A stretch of DNA of 64,000 bases from Plazaster borealis (lineage: Eukaryota > Echinodermata > Asteroidea > Forcipulatida > Labidiasteridae), in assembly GCA_021014325.1 (NCBI GenBank), contig CM037460.1, forward strand, positions 17,961,486 to 18,025,485, read 5' to 3'. The notes under the pieces are model-generated. The model saw nothing but the letters and a program-made list of their open reading frames with translations, ran no database searches and was not told the origin of the DNA. Below are positions 33,590 through 44,489 of this stretch, piece by piece (within the stretch, counting starts at the first letter, position 1; the number at the start of each line of letters is the position of its first letter). Position numbers and translations under genes: made by a program.

Positions 33590-36180
33590 ATGTCAAAATC
33601 CTGTTTTTGAATGAATCGTTTTTGAGTTCTTAAACCAAGGGTTGGAATAGCCCATATTTATGCATGTCCCAATGCGCGTGCAAAGGATTCTGGTGAAATC
33701 CGAGTCCAAGCAACACCGACAACCATCATGGCGTGCTGATTTTGAAGCCATGCGGTGCACAACTATAAAACCTGGCACAGTATGTAAACTAGATCAAGGG
33801 GTCCATATTGGCAGCTCGATTGATGTTTTTAACTATTCTCGGTTTCCCAAGATGCATTGCAGTATATTTTTAAGACAGCAGTTGTGCATATACGGCCTAT
33901 TAGAGTAAATAATTTTACTTGTATTTGATTCCTTAAAACATTTGACCTTCGTGCTTAGAACATTGCTTCATTTTAGCGTCCAGACGGTCGAGATGGGATA
34001 AAACTTTTTTTTTAAATCTTGCTTTTATTAGGCTATACATCTGGAATGTTTTTGAAATTTATAAAGTCTTATAAATTTAATGGCGAATTTGAAATGTTCA
34101 CCTCAAGTTTCGGGTAATGGAACCGATAAAATGGAACATGCAATCAGGGAGATATTAAGAAAATACATTCAACATAATCAGGAAAAAGTTACAATAATCA
34201 GGGAGATTTTCAAATGTGTTCCTCAGAAACATGGAAAGATTGGTTTATTTTCAGGGAACTTTCTGCGGAATCAGGGAGATAACTTTGGTAGCTCTGTTAC
34301 ATGTACATAGTTATCGTGCAAACTAGTCTATTCATTTACAAATAAACTGAACATACCTTGTTTTTTAAATATTGTTTCTTTTCACGCTGTGTTTGTTGTT
34401 TACCTCCATATACATTGACCAGACACACTTGCAGAGTTAAAACTGTAACAAAACAATAGCAGAAAGCAACAGGTGAAGAACAAAACACAGAAGTTTTTCC
34501 GGTGACAGGCAGACAGTACGGACAGTATCCACGCATTACGCTAACAGCTGTTATTTCAAGGGCCCTCCGCTATCCTTTATGCAATGAAGTATATAATTGA
34601 GGATTTGAACAGTCCGAGGTATCAAGAGATCTATTCAGAGTTTAAGAGAGCATTAGCTCACCAAAGAGCAGAGGGTGTTAGCCCTTCTGTCCGACACCAC
34701 AAAAGGCGAACAATACCAGCGTTATTTAAAAGGGGAGGATCTCATTGTGTTCTCAACACACTTCAGTACAGTTACATGTACAGCCTTCTACATTATCGGA
34801 CAAAGGTCCCAAATGCCGGAAGGGACATCAGACACACTCTTTAAGACTTTTCACCAAAGGTGGGTGCACCTGGGAAGCCTTGCAATGGAATTACAGTGAC
34901 ACATCAGAGCAAGCCGAGCGGAATTTCACCTCACACTCATAAAGATCCGTCTCCTGATTTCTTGCACTATTACTCTCGAGTCTTATTAGGTCATCGTACC
35001 GTGGACGGGAAGGAGTGAGGGGGAAAAAAAGGGCGATGGCTTGAGAAAAAAAACACCAGGATTATCAAGGCCTATTATTATCATGGGTTTTTTTGTCATC
35101 AGATTAGTCTGGCTGCAGCTTGTCTGGTTAACAGCCAGCGATTCAAAGCAAGTAATTCTGGGCGGGATGTGTTTTTATGCTAAGCTTTTCCCAAACCAAA
35201 GGAACTGATAAAAAGCCTTTGGCTTTTCTTTTTTTGAGACTTGGAAGGCAGTTTGGTTGGATTAACAAAATTACTAAATGTGTTTTGTGTTTCATCCAGT
35301 TGAATTACTTTTATTATTGACTAAAGTTTATATTTAACCAGGATGCAGCTCCAATACTTTGAACAGGTTTTGTTCCAAAGACATCATTACAAAGAATTTG
35401 ATATTGAAAGCACTACGACATGTAATATAAACATCAACAAATTAAATGATCAATTGTTATGATTTTGTTTTAAAACAAAATTTAAACCAATGGAAAGAGG
35501 AGAATACAAATCAAGGAAAGCAGATTTACTAATTTTTTAACAGCGCCTGCCCGTAATTTTGACCTAAAAATTTCATTATAATACTGAAATTTCATTAAAT
35601 TGCCAAAATAAAATAAAAATGAAATAAACAGGGAAATCCTGACACAAACAAGCACCTTGCAATACATGTCCATTCCAGTTGCGGGCTCGGATTTTTAGCC
35701 TCACAACCTATCACAGAATGCAATATACCAGCCGTATTTTGTATCAGGTCCAGCATAGAGTCTCCAGCAGGCATGGGCAGAGCACCGTATCGATCCCTCT
35801 CATCACTAAATGTTTGAGAGCAGCTTTGGGGCGGGGTGGGGGGAAAATGGCGAAATGAGGGGAAGCTTGCGACTTGCGACCAACCACACCAAAACTTCAT
35901 CACTGACTGATGAGAAACTAGTATTTCATTGGCCCTAGGGCAAAGACAAGGCCAAGTCAGGCCTGATTTCTTTATGGGGGGAATGGAGGCTAATGCCTTC
36001 TTGCCCCTTGGTGATTACCTTGGTACCACCTTGAAATGTTCCAAGCAAATTTACATTTCCCTCATTGAGGTGCCCTTAACTAAGGAAAAACTGCCTTGCC
36101 CTTTACAACATGATGTACATGAATGAATGGTTTTACCCATACACTGATGTGTGTAAAGCACTCCCCCCCCTAGTCCTGTG
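33590..36180. other. no firm gene; two unrecognised ORF stretches
   Basis: At 34584-34899 two overlapping frames (RYQEIYSEFKRALAHQRAEG and ALLSDTTKGEQYQRYLKGED...FKTFHQRWVHLGSLAMEL) have a protein-like composition and could be a broken coding fragment, but I do not recognise the family. At 34145-34280 the word ATCAGGGAGAT recurs three times. Part of repeat H is at 35930-36115. Otherwise AT-rich. Confidence 0.3.
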
Positions 36181-36195
36181 AAAACAAATCCACGT

Positions 36196-36280
36196 AGGCA
36201 TGTTACTCTGGTGGGCTTCGAACCCTCGACCTTTGTCAAATCTAGAGCGGAAGTCTTACCATTAGACCACCGAGACTGTC
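36196..36280 (-). repeat. tRNA-like head of a SINE, minus strand
   Basis: Minus strand reads TCGGTGGTCTAATGGTAAGA (A-box region) and GAGGGTTCGAAGCCCACC (B box). The region between them is compatible with a tRNA fold, but acceptor-stem pairing is poor, so I call it a tRNA-derived SINE or tRNA pseudogene rather than a working tRNA. Confidence 0.5.
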
Positions 36281-36802
36281 GGTAGCTAGAGGCAGTTCGA
36301 ATCCTACATGTTAGCAGCGGGTACGCAACAATTAAATGGATGTGAAATTTGCATCAGGGATAAAGAATATTATTTGGTTTTACCCATGTACACCGATGTG
36401 TGTATATATAAAGCACTGTATACTCAGCACTTTCCCTAGTCCTGTGAAAAAAATCCACAGGCATATATCAAAATGCACATGTATCCGGCCAGCAGATAAT
36501 AATATACTACCCAGCCAGCTAGTTCTAGACAAAAATGACAGCAGAAATAAATCTCATTCACAATACCTTGCAGAGTTTAAATGCTTTCTGATTGGTCAAA
36601 ACGTGACCATGTGGTAGTGTTTCGCCGGTCTTAATTCACAGATACTAGAAGTCGTAAAAAATCCTTGCGAGAGTGCTGATGTTGAAAGCCCAAAGAAAAC
36701 GTGTCTCAAAAATGAATCCATTTACCACTTTTATTTCCTTGTTTTTTATCAAGCTGTAGAACTTGGTAAAACTAAATCAATCTGCCCAGACGTGCTATTT
36801 AA

Positions 36803-37187
36803 AGGAATTGTATACGTTTGGTAAATGGAACCCACGATTTGTTTCAATCCAATAGTTGTAGATATATACAATAAAACTAACCTGTGAAAATTTCATTTCA
36901 AATGGTTGTAGACTTTTGAGCTAATGCCGAAAATCTAGAGCGGTTATGTCCACGCAGGAAGAATAATCTGCAATTGGAATACACAATCTGAGAAACGTTA
37001 CTGCAATTAACGCTTCTCAGATTCAAATTTTTGGGGATCAAAAGTGATATCTTTTTCCATAACTGCAGTACTTTGAAGTGAAAAGTTTCTCAAAATGTAT
37101 TTTACTATCCAAAGCTGCTGTACTTCTTACCAAGTAAGTTTTTATTGCCATTAATTTTCAGAGTCATTACCAAACGTATTAGACCCT
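36803..37187 (+). mobile_element. type A element
   Basis: 385 bp, TTAA at 36799-36802 and 37188-37191. All type A landmarks are present including the central AACGTTACTGCAATTAACGC hairpin. Confidence 0.85.
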
Positions 37188-37496
37188 TTAAACAGTTATT
37201 TCAGACATAAATAATTCACTGGTTTGAACTTTGTAATCATTCAGTGTTTGGCTTCCATAATTTGAGCCACAAGTTGTTCATGAAGTCAAGAACTTGATGT
37301 ACTGAATTATTCAGTGAGAGTGCCTTGTTGTTGCACCTTCAGCCCCGAGTACTTGTAAGTTAAGGGCATGTCTGAATTGGGTGGCTGTGGCTATGGCTGC
37401 TGGGCTGTTGTGAAGGGTAGTCTATAATGTATGCTTCAACACTATGTTGATTAAGTCATCTAGCCGTAGCCTTACCTGCCATTTCAGACCTTAGCC

Positions 37497-37676
37497 CAGT
37501 TTCATAGAGCTGCTATAAGCATAAAAAGTAGCTAAAGCACAACAAAATTATGCTTACCAGAATAAGGATACCAGCCAAACTACCATGTTTTACATGTACA
37601 ATTTGTGACTGGTATCCTGCTACTAAAAAATGTTAAGCAATATTTTTTGCTTAAGCAGCTCTATGAAATTGGGCCC
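37497..37676. mobile_element. type C short palindrome
   Basis: From GCCCAGTTTCATAGAGCTGC to GCAGCTCTATGAAATTGGGCC, with ACAATTTGTGACTGGTATCC inside. The flanks are eroded so the target duplication cannot be read. Confidence 0.75.
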
Positions 37677-38394
37677 TGGTCTGTAGGCCTATAAGTATTA
37701 TATTTACTTTGTTGTGGCGAAGAGGCCTGCTTGATTTATGAATGTACCCCAACCACAGTACACGGATGATATTTGCTGATTTCACAGACTTTTGTATTAT
37801 GTCACATAATTATCTCTCTTAAAAAAAGTATACATGTATAAATAAATACAAGTCCACACAAGTACATGTACAGTATGTATAATTGTCATTGACATAATTA
37901 TGAGCCACAATTTCATAGTGATTGCTATTTGAGTTATTTATTACACATCCAACAGCACAATTAGCGCTGGTAACAGGATGAATAGGAAACAAGAAATGTT
38001 CAGTTTTAGATGTGGGAGGAAAACCCCAAAGGGTGAAAATTCATGCAATCAGGTAGGGACTGAAAAACCCAATCCCCATGCAAGGCCCTGGCCTGAGGTG
38101 GGATTCGACCCGGGGTCCCACAGAGGTGCAAAGCGGGGAAAGAAATCACTCAGGGTTCTCCCCAAATTTTATTCAAAACTGTGGGGCATTCTGGACCCAA
38201 ATTTTAGAAGTTTGGCCTAAGCCCGCTGAATTGAACTGAGGTCCTCAGAATGTTTTTTAACCTTGTGTTTATTTTTGGTTTTAGAAGCCCTAACTGTGCA
38301 ATCTGGGACATTCTAAACGGTTTGATAAATCTTTACGATTTATGTGAATTTGATCTGAAGCAAAAAAGGTTCCTTTTTTTGTTTTACGTTTCTT

Positions 38395-38545
38395 AATTTA
38401 TTTTAATTTGTCCATACAATTGTACCTGTTTAGCTTTTGTCTAGTGCAATTGTCTTCTCTTCGTATTTACTATGTTTAGCGCCTTAGAGCATGCGTGCAT
38501 GATTAGGGCGCTTTATAAAAGTTGGAATTATTATTATTATTTATT
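38395..38545 (+). mobile_element. LINE 3' end fragment
   Basis: TTTAGCGCCTTAGAGC ... TTAGGGCGCTTTATAAAAG followed by (ATT)n, a typical CR1/L2-type 3' terminus. The coding part is absent. Confidence 0.5.
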
Positions 38546-38695
38546 ATTCTAGATGCAGTAGAGGAGGTGTCATCTTCCACATACATATGTAGGGAATTGA
38601 TTAGTTTCTTAAACGCCCTGGGTACATGTGTCTCATATTGACAGATTACAATACTGAGGTCAGTCAGTACAAAATCCTACATTAAAGGTAGGGTA

Positions 38696-39058
38696 CACTT
38701 TTGGTAAATTACTCTACAAGTTAATGAACATAAAATACTTGGTAAGGAGCACTGAAGAGCTGTTGATATTATAAAACGTTGTGAGAATCGACTCCCTTTG
38801 AAGTAGTGTAATTTTTAGAGAAAGAGGCAATTTCCACCCAAAGATTTGAATCTGAGAAAGGCTTCAGAGATGAAGCCTTTCTCAGGCATCTGAAAGCACA
38901 CAATTCTGTGCAACAAGGGTGTTTTTTCTTTCGTTATTTTCTTGCAGCCTCGACGACCAATTGAGCCCAAATTTTCACAGATTTGTTATTTAATATATGT
39001 TGGGAAACACCAAGTGAGGATACTCGTCATTGACAATTACCAAAAGTATACCCTGTCT
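38696..39058 (-). mobile_element. diverged TTAA-type element, B-like
   Basis: Starts TTAA-AGGTAGGGTACACTTTTGG; the right end TACCAAAAGTATACCCTGTC has lost its TTAA. The interior is B-like in inverse sense, but the centre carries a different inverted pair, GAGAAAGGCTTCAGAGATGA / AGCCTTTCTC. Confidence 0.7.
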
Positions 39059-39094
39059 TTTTATACATTGCCTGGCTTCTCCTGGGGGTATTAA

Positions 39095-39464
39095 AGGCAC
39101 TGAACACGTTTGGCAATTGTCAAAGACCAGTGTTCTCACTTGGTGTATCCCAACATATGCATAAAATAACAAGCCTGTGAAAATTTGGGCTCAATTGGTC
39201 ATCGAAGTTGCAAGAAAATGATGAAAAAAACCCACCCTTGTTGTAAATTTGTGTGCTTTCTGATAGGAATAAAAACTTCTTCCAAGAAGTTTTTAATTAT
39301 TTTAGTGAGAAATTACCTCTTTCTCAAAAACTACGTTTCTTCAGAGGGAGTCCTTTCCTACAATGTTTTATCCTATCAACAGCTCTCCGTTGCTTGTTAC
39401 CAAGTACATGTAAGTTCTTATGCTAATATTTGTTTTGAGTCATTACCAAACGTGTACGATGCCT
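39095..39464 (+). mobile_element. type B element
   Basis: 370 bp, TTAA at 39091-39094 and 39465-39468, intact ends AGGCACTGAACACGTTTGG / CGTGTACGATGCCT. Confidence 0.85.
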
Positions 39465-39795
39465 TTAAAAACCAGGTCATACTCAGGGCAGGTCTCCAGA
39501 TATCATTAGCTACACTTGTACACTGTACACACATAGTAGGCCTACAGTGTACATATGTAGAAGTCCTTTCATGTTCAAGGGATTGGTAGTCAACATTGTT
39601 GAAAGCTAAATCCCTTCAACAAGGTGACCAGCATTGAATTACCACATGCCTGCTTAAACTGTCCAATTTTTTCTAGACACAAGTATAGGCCTACCACCTG
39701 CAAAATGTGAAATCAGAACAGCAATGGGCGTTAACTTGTAGAATCTCAAACAGCGTAATTCCACAATCGCCTACTGCTTGAAACTACTGCTACTA

Positions 39796-40318
39796 AATAC
39801 CAGTTGATCGTCCTGATTTTTCCAAAAAGAGGAGGATGAGGGCCTTTTTTTTTCCAAGATGACCGCCGAGTATTTCAATTCAAACAGGCCACCAATTCTT
39901 CAGTTTGAAATCACCGCTAACTTTCTATCTATTTGTTGCATGAGAACCCGGGTAAACAGGGATTATTACACTAAGATGAACATGAATAATTGACTCTGTA
40001 AAAATAATGGTACAAAGACACTGCTGAGTTGATGTTCAAAGCTGCTTTCAATGTTTCTAAGTCATGGTTCATTAAACTTTCTCAAAATATATTTGTGTGC
40101 AGGTACTTTTTCAAAGGATTAAAAAAATAGTAACACCTCACCCAAGCAATCTGAAAACACAAAAAATACAGAATACATCAGAGAAACTGAAAAATGAGGT
40201 TTATGATGTACCCCGCACGCCAGAAAAAAAAGAAGAAAACAAATTGAAAATAAAAAAATATTTAAAAAAAGGATGCGGCCTCAAAAATGGATGCGGGCGG
40301 GGACAATCAACTGGTATT
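39796..40318. mobile_element. GTCC-ended inverted-repeat element, family G, copy 2
   Basis: Terminal inverted repeats AAATACCAGTTGATCGTCC and its near-inverse GGACAATCAACTGGTATTT. Shares the interior TTTTTCCAAAAAGAGGAGGA, CCAAGATGACCGCC and GGATGCGGGCGGGG with copy 1 at 31649, while the outermost bases differ. Confidence 0.7.
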
Positions 40319-40324
40319 TTTTTT

Positions 40325-40505
40325 TATTTGGCCTAATAATGCAGCGTACATATACGGCGCTCTTACAAATAACACAGCCCCTCACAATCAACAACAGAAT
40401 GAAATAAAATGAAAAGAAGAAAATTACATTAAAACAAAGAAGGTGGCACTAGATGCCGCTTCCCTGATAGCACACGGTAGCTTGTTCCACAACAAAGAAT
40501 TCAAT
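40325..40505 (-). pseudogene. LINE reverse-transcriptase C-terminal scrap and 3' UTR
   Basis: Minus strand gives LWNKLPCAIREAASSATF, the usual CR1-group C-terminal pattern. The 3' UTR contains AAGAGCGCCGTATATGTACG, similar to other LINE 3' ends here. An (AATTC)n tract at 40500-40530 separates it from the next fragment. Confidence 0.5.
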
Positions 40506-40934
40506 TCAATTTCAATTCAATTCAATTTATTAAAAACGTCACGTTAAAAATAACATGAACATTGTTTTCCAGTGTGCATTTAACAATGAAAACACAAAGA
40601 GATATTTAGAAAAAAGGAAAGAAGCAAAAGTATAAATATACAGAAACCGGTACTATAAAAAGAAAACAGTGACAGAGTATAATACAACCATTGAAAATTA
40701 CAGGGAATGAACCTAGCCTTTCTTTTTGGAGCACCGAACAATCAGCCGGGTGACATCGGAAGAGGAGCGAAGCCCCCTGCGACCTCCAGGCCCCTCTGTA
40801 TTGTATAAGGTGAGATTGTCAGCAATGTAACTTGGAAGATGTGGTTGGAAGGATTGATATACGAAGAGAAGAATTTTGAACATGATTCTTTCCATGAACC
40901 GGGGCGAACCCTTTCTAATTAGCGATAAGTGCAC
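40506..40934 (-). pseudogene. second LINE reverse-transcriptase scrap, minus strand
   Basis: Minus strand 40890-40713 gives RIMFKILLFVYQSFQPHLPS followed by YIADNLTLY...LRSSSDVTRLIVRCSKKKG, matching the R..FK.LL..YK.L....P.Y segment of CR1-like proteins. The rest down to the (AATTC)n tract is non-coding. Confidence 0.55.
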
Positions 40935-41030
40935 TGGGTTCTTTTATGTGCATTAAACAACACACGGGACCTGCAACTTTATATCCCCTTCCGAAGGACG
41001 AAGCAATAATGGTTAAGTGTCTTGCTTTAA

Positions 41031-41408
41031 AGGCATCATACACGTTTGGTAATTGGAGCCTAATGTTTGTTTCAAACCTATATAGTTGTAGAAATATACC
41101 ATAAAACTAACCTGTGAAAATTTCATTTTAAAAGGTGGTAGCGTTTTTGAGATATTACCGAAAATCTGGAATCAAGAATAATCTGCATTGGAATACACAC
41201 TCTGAGAAGCGTTCCGCGTAACGCTTCTCAGATTCAAATGTTTTGGGGGATAAAAACTAGTGATACATTTTTCCATAACCGCAGTACTTCGAAGAGAAAA
41301 GTTTTTCAAAATGCATTATTCTATCCAAAGCTGCTGTACTTCTTACTAAGTAAGTTTTTATTGCCATTATGTAATTATCAGAGTAATTACCAGACGTGTA
41401 CGATGCCT
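41031..41408 (+). mobile_element. type A element inside the SINE
   Basis: 378 bp, left TTAA at 41027-41030, right end GTGTACGATGCCT directly followed by TTTTAAGG, the start of the adjoining type B element. Contains CTGAGAAGCGTTCCGCGTAA, the central hairpin. Confidence 0.8.
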
Positions 41409-41412
41409 TTTA

Positions 41413-41625
41413 AGGTATCGTACACCTTTGGTAATGACTCAAAACAAATATTAGCATAAAAACTTAGCGTAAAAACGGAGAGCTGTTGATAGTATAAAAC
41501 ATTGTAGGAAACGACTCCCTCTGAAGTAATGTAGTTTTTGAGAAAGAGGTAATTTCTCACTAAAATAATAAAAACTTCTTGCAAGAACACTGGTCTTTGA
41601 CAATTTCCAAACACGCTCAGTGCCT
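41413..41625 (-). mobile_element. type B element with internal deletion
   Basis: Begins AGGTATCGTACACCTTTGG, runs to AAAACTTCTTGCAAGAACAC, then jumps to the far end GGTCTTTGACAATTTCCAAA and CCT-TTAA. About 150 bp of the B interior is missing, with the break at the internal inverted pair. Confidence 0.75.
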
Positions 41626-41724
41626 TTAAGGACACAAGTGTGACAAGACTGGGACTTGACCCACTGACCCACACTCTGCTGATCAGAAACGCCAGAGCTT
41701 GAGTTCAGTGCTCTTAACCGCTCG

Positions 41725-41935
41725 GCCACGACACGACATACATGATTCCTTTCTTGTTTGTCGTTTTCGGAGAAGAATAAGAGGATGAAAAAATGTAAAA
41801 AATGAAACTGACCGAGGTGAATGTCATGTTGTACATTTATATCCCAAGTTTGTCATGTGGTGCACCCATTTTTTTATAATGGGGCTCGACCCACTTGGTG
41901 AAACATACACCATATGTTTATTGTATAGACCACAG
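41725..41935 (-). repeat. outer part of right arm of the inverted pair (matches 12305-12525)
   Basis: Inverse of this segment matches 12305-12525: CATACACCATATG/ATGGTATGTGTTTCACC, GGGTGCACCACATGACAAAC, ATGTACAACATGACATTCACC. The SINE inserted at 41748 is absent from the left arm. Confidence 0.65.
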
Positions 41936-42057
41936 GAAGGTAGTGGTAACACAACCCTAACCACCCCAGGCCTGCCAAAATCAAACAGATGGTTTTGTTG
42001 GAATTTGGATGGTTTATTACTGTGAAAAGTACCCACTAAATCATAGTCCAACAGCAC

Positions 42058-42200
42058 AGGACCTGTTGGAGTATGATGGGTTGTGTACTGTTCCAGTACT
42101 GCAGTACATACATGTACATTGTGAACTGTTGGAGTACGAAGGGTTGTGTACTGTTCCAAAAAGTAAACTGTTGGAGTATGATGGGTTGTGGAAGCTTTCT
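42058..42200. repeat. three spaced direct repeats CTGTTGGAGTAYGAWGGGTT
   Basis: Copies at about 42063, 42126 and 42168, the first two extended by GTGTACTGTTCCA. Spacing is irregular (about 63 and 42 bp). Function unknown. Confidence 0.7.
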
Positions 42201-42255
42201 GGTAGAAATGCTTCCGGGGTTAGAGTTTTAAAGACCAACTAATAATATAAAAAAC

Positions 42256-42316
42256 TGCATAAGCTTTCGTAGCAACAACTACTTCATCAGCATTGAAGTA
42301 TTTATTGCTACGAAAG
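42256..42316. repeat. foldback with TTGCTACGAAAGC arms
   Basis: GCTTTCGTAGCAA at 42263 pairs with TTGCTACGAAAGC at 42306, about 30 bp apart. The minus strand carries a hammerhead-like motif between and across the arms. Confidence 0.75.
42265..42290 (-). ncRNA. hammerhead-ribozyme-like core motif (e)
   Basis: Minus strand: CTGATGA-A, hairpin GTAG-TTGTTG-CTAC, then GAAAGC. This is the clearest CUGAUGA / stem / GAAA match apart from one extra base. The outer foldback pairing may substitute for, or compete with, stems I and III. Confidence 0.35.
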
Positions 42317-42719
42317 CTTAAATGCATTTGTTTTATGTAATTAGTTATTCTTTAAGTGCTACCACTACCTTCCTTGTTTTATCTATCAGACTAACATGTT
42401 TTTTTCATTATTGTATAGACCATAAAACCTTTGTTTACAAAAAGAGTACCCCTGTACATTGCAGTGCATTTCCTGGCAGGCAAGATACTACACAGGTCAT
42501 ATGGACACAATTCACACTTTGTGTCATAATTTCCACATATTAAACTCAAGAGTTATAAACATAACGGCTGAACAAGTTTTGAAAAGTCAATAAAAAATCA
42601 ACCCTAGTTTCGGTGCTGAAATTAAATGAATAAATAATTTTAAGAGGACAATGTCTACAGATAATATGCCTATTTTATTTGTTTTATGCAAACAATACTG
42701 TGTGTTTTGTAAAGATAAA

Positions 42720-43238
42720 TATTTGTTATTCATCCATGTGTTCATTTAACAAATACAAGCTGTTATGCCATGTGTAAGTTAGCCATGTGTTCTCTTTCCC
42801 AAATGTCAATGCATCATAAAATCTACTTCATTAGTTTCTTGTTTACAACAAGGACAGCAATACTCAGTTTAACTAATGAGACCTACGGGTCAGACATAAT
42901 GCTACAGCCTTTTCTGGGAAAGAAAGAATAACTGCACAAACCGTTTGATTGTAAATCATAAATTCATGCTGGCATCAAATGATGTTAGTTTGAAGAAAAA
43001 AAACCCCAAGAGAGACGTCACAACATTGACAACCTTGTATTGATGATGCTTGAAAAGCACATTATCAGCTTTCACTACCAACAAAAAACACAATCGGCAA
43101 TTAATTATCAAAAACAAATTTATCAGTTCAGTCTATTAGCTCACTGATTATAAAGTTTGTGCCAGTACCAACAACCAATCATCCAGGGTGATATTTTTGT
43201 CTGACATTTCGTCTTGCTAAAGTCAAGAAAACAGCATT
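42720..43238 (-). repeat. right arm of the inverted pair (partner 10931-11620)
   Basis: Holds the uninterrupted target site of the type C element found in the left arm (AAATACAAGCTGTTATGCC at 42751). It also carries AATGCATCATAAAATCTACT and TTGTTTACAACAAGGACAGC, matched inversely at 11285-11345. No ORF is supported. Confidence 0.75.
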
Positions 43239-43300
43239 TAAAGATGTCTGAAAATGTCATGTTTCAAATTTTGCTCAGAGAGAGTATCAAATAAAATCAG

Positions 43301-44133
43301 GGCTTGGGTTTGGGAGGAAAATCCACAAGACCACAGCAGGGCTTGTAGCTCAAAATGTTTAGTGGACCAGAACTGTTTGTACAAGACCAGAATCAAAATG
43401 AAAGATTAATTACTGAGTCCTGACAACATGCATTTAAACGCACTAAGACATCTGTGAAGAAGTTTTAACTCATCTGTCTTTTGAAGTATTACTCAATAGA
43501 ATTAAAAGGTATTTTTAAGACTCAATGTCAACTTTTGAACATTTGTTTCTGTTCATGATATTACAAAGTGAGGTACATGTATTGTTATTCAATTGAAAAA
43601 CACAAGACCGCCGGACTTGTCCGGTCATAAGGGCGAAGAGACGGCTCAAATCCAGGAGAATTTTTGCCAGTGAAACTGAACCGAGTGAAAATGCTAAAAC
43701 CAAAGTAGCCTTATGGGACGAAAGGCTTGCCAACCTTTTAACAGTAACATCCATGTCCGTAAGTGCAAAAGAAGAACTCCCACCCAGTGATGACTCAAGC
43801 TGAGCTGTATGGAAATGCCTCAACTGCATTAGATGATGTACCGGTCGGTCGCTGCAAAGTAATGCTCAAGAAATGGGGCTATCTGAACGACCAGGAAGTG
43901 ACCTGCATATTTGCGGTTCTGAACCCCCAAACAATGGATCACCTACTCAGATGTCCCCTATTGGAGCAGAAATGGGAGGCTGGAGACCTAGCTGAATGCA
44001 ATGAATGTGCCGAAGACTGTGCTCAGTTCAGGCTGAAACACAACATCTAGTGTGTGTGGACACGATAAGAAGAATAAGTCTACTGGCCCGACACTGAAAC
44101 CACTGGCCTCGGGCCTGCAGTCCAGTGTAATAT
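43301..44133 (+). repeat. dispersed repeat E, copy 5, split by a LINE insertion
   Basis: Left part 43301-43630 (GGCTTGGGTTTGGGAGGAAA ... GCCGGACTTGTCCGGTCATAAG). It resumes at 44083 with TCTACTGGCCCGACACTGAA ... CTGCAGTCCAGTGTAA. The intervening ~450 bp is a LINE 3' end. Confidence 0.8.
43631..44082 (+). pseudogene. 5'-truncated LINE 3' end with RT C-terminal zinc-type motif
   Basis: Read in two frames: the first part gives VALWDERLANLLTVTSMSVS; the second gives VGRCKVMLKKWGYLND then NPQTMDHLLRCPLLEQKWEA and ends HNI at the stop near 44050. The TMDHLLRCPLL block is typical of the C-terminus of Jockey/CR1-clade reverse transcriptases. The tail is AAGAAGAATAAG. It lies inside a repeat E copy, showing it inserted later. 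No full element is present. Confidence 0.75.
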
Positions 44134-44324
44134 ATTCCAACTTGAAGACAAAAACAAATTACACTTCAAATAATGATTGTTACTACTTTTCTTTTTCATT
44201 TGTTTCTTTTTTATCATTCAAAGCACAAATTAAAGTACATTATCTTTCCATGTTCCATGAGAATGTTTCCTATTGTACTAAGTCAATAAATAATTGTGTT
44301 GTTTAAATTATTTGCAAAAAATTA

Positions 44325-44485
44325 ATGGCCTGACGTTTCGACCCTAGCAGAGTCTTTCTGGAAGGCTAAAGAGAAAGACTCTGCTAGGGTCGAAACGTCA
44401 GGCCATTAACTATTTTTTTGCATTTATACCAATTAGGTCCTTTTGGTTGGTAAGCAGTTTGCAACAGCTAATTCTATTTTATCGT
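44325..44485. repeat. foldback repeat with GTCGAAACGTC arms, second copy
   Basis: Arms CCTGACGTTTCGACCCTAGC at 44331 and its inverse at 44383. Followed by AATTAGGTCCTTTTGGTTGG and CAGTTTGCAACAGCTAATTC, the inverse of the left flank of the copy at 1722-1912. Confidence 0.75.
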
Positions 44486-44489
44486 TTAA

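Larger units (their letters stand above)
40935..41748 (-). mobile_element. SINE, minus strand, interrupted by type A and type B elements
   Basis: SINE pieces at 41748-41630 (head; B box GGTCAAGTCCCAG, A box TGGCCGAGCGGT) and 41030-40935 (body; GTCTTGC inverse, GGGTTC). The two halves flank a type A (41031-41408) directly joined to a shortened type B (41413-41625). The break is at the TTAATTAA present in the intact SINE at 8398-8405. The related inverted repeat at 12490-12525 lacks the SINE, so it is the younger insertion there. Confidence 0.75.

Noticed and set aside
36196..36280. Candidate functional tRNA gene
   Set aside because: A and B boxes are present, but acceptor-stem pairing is poor; better explained as the head of a tRNA-derived SINE.
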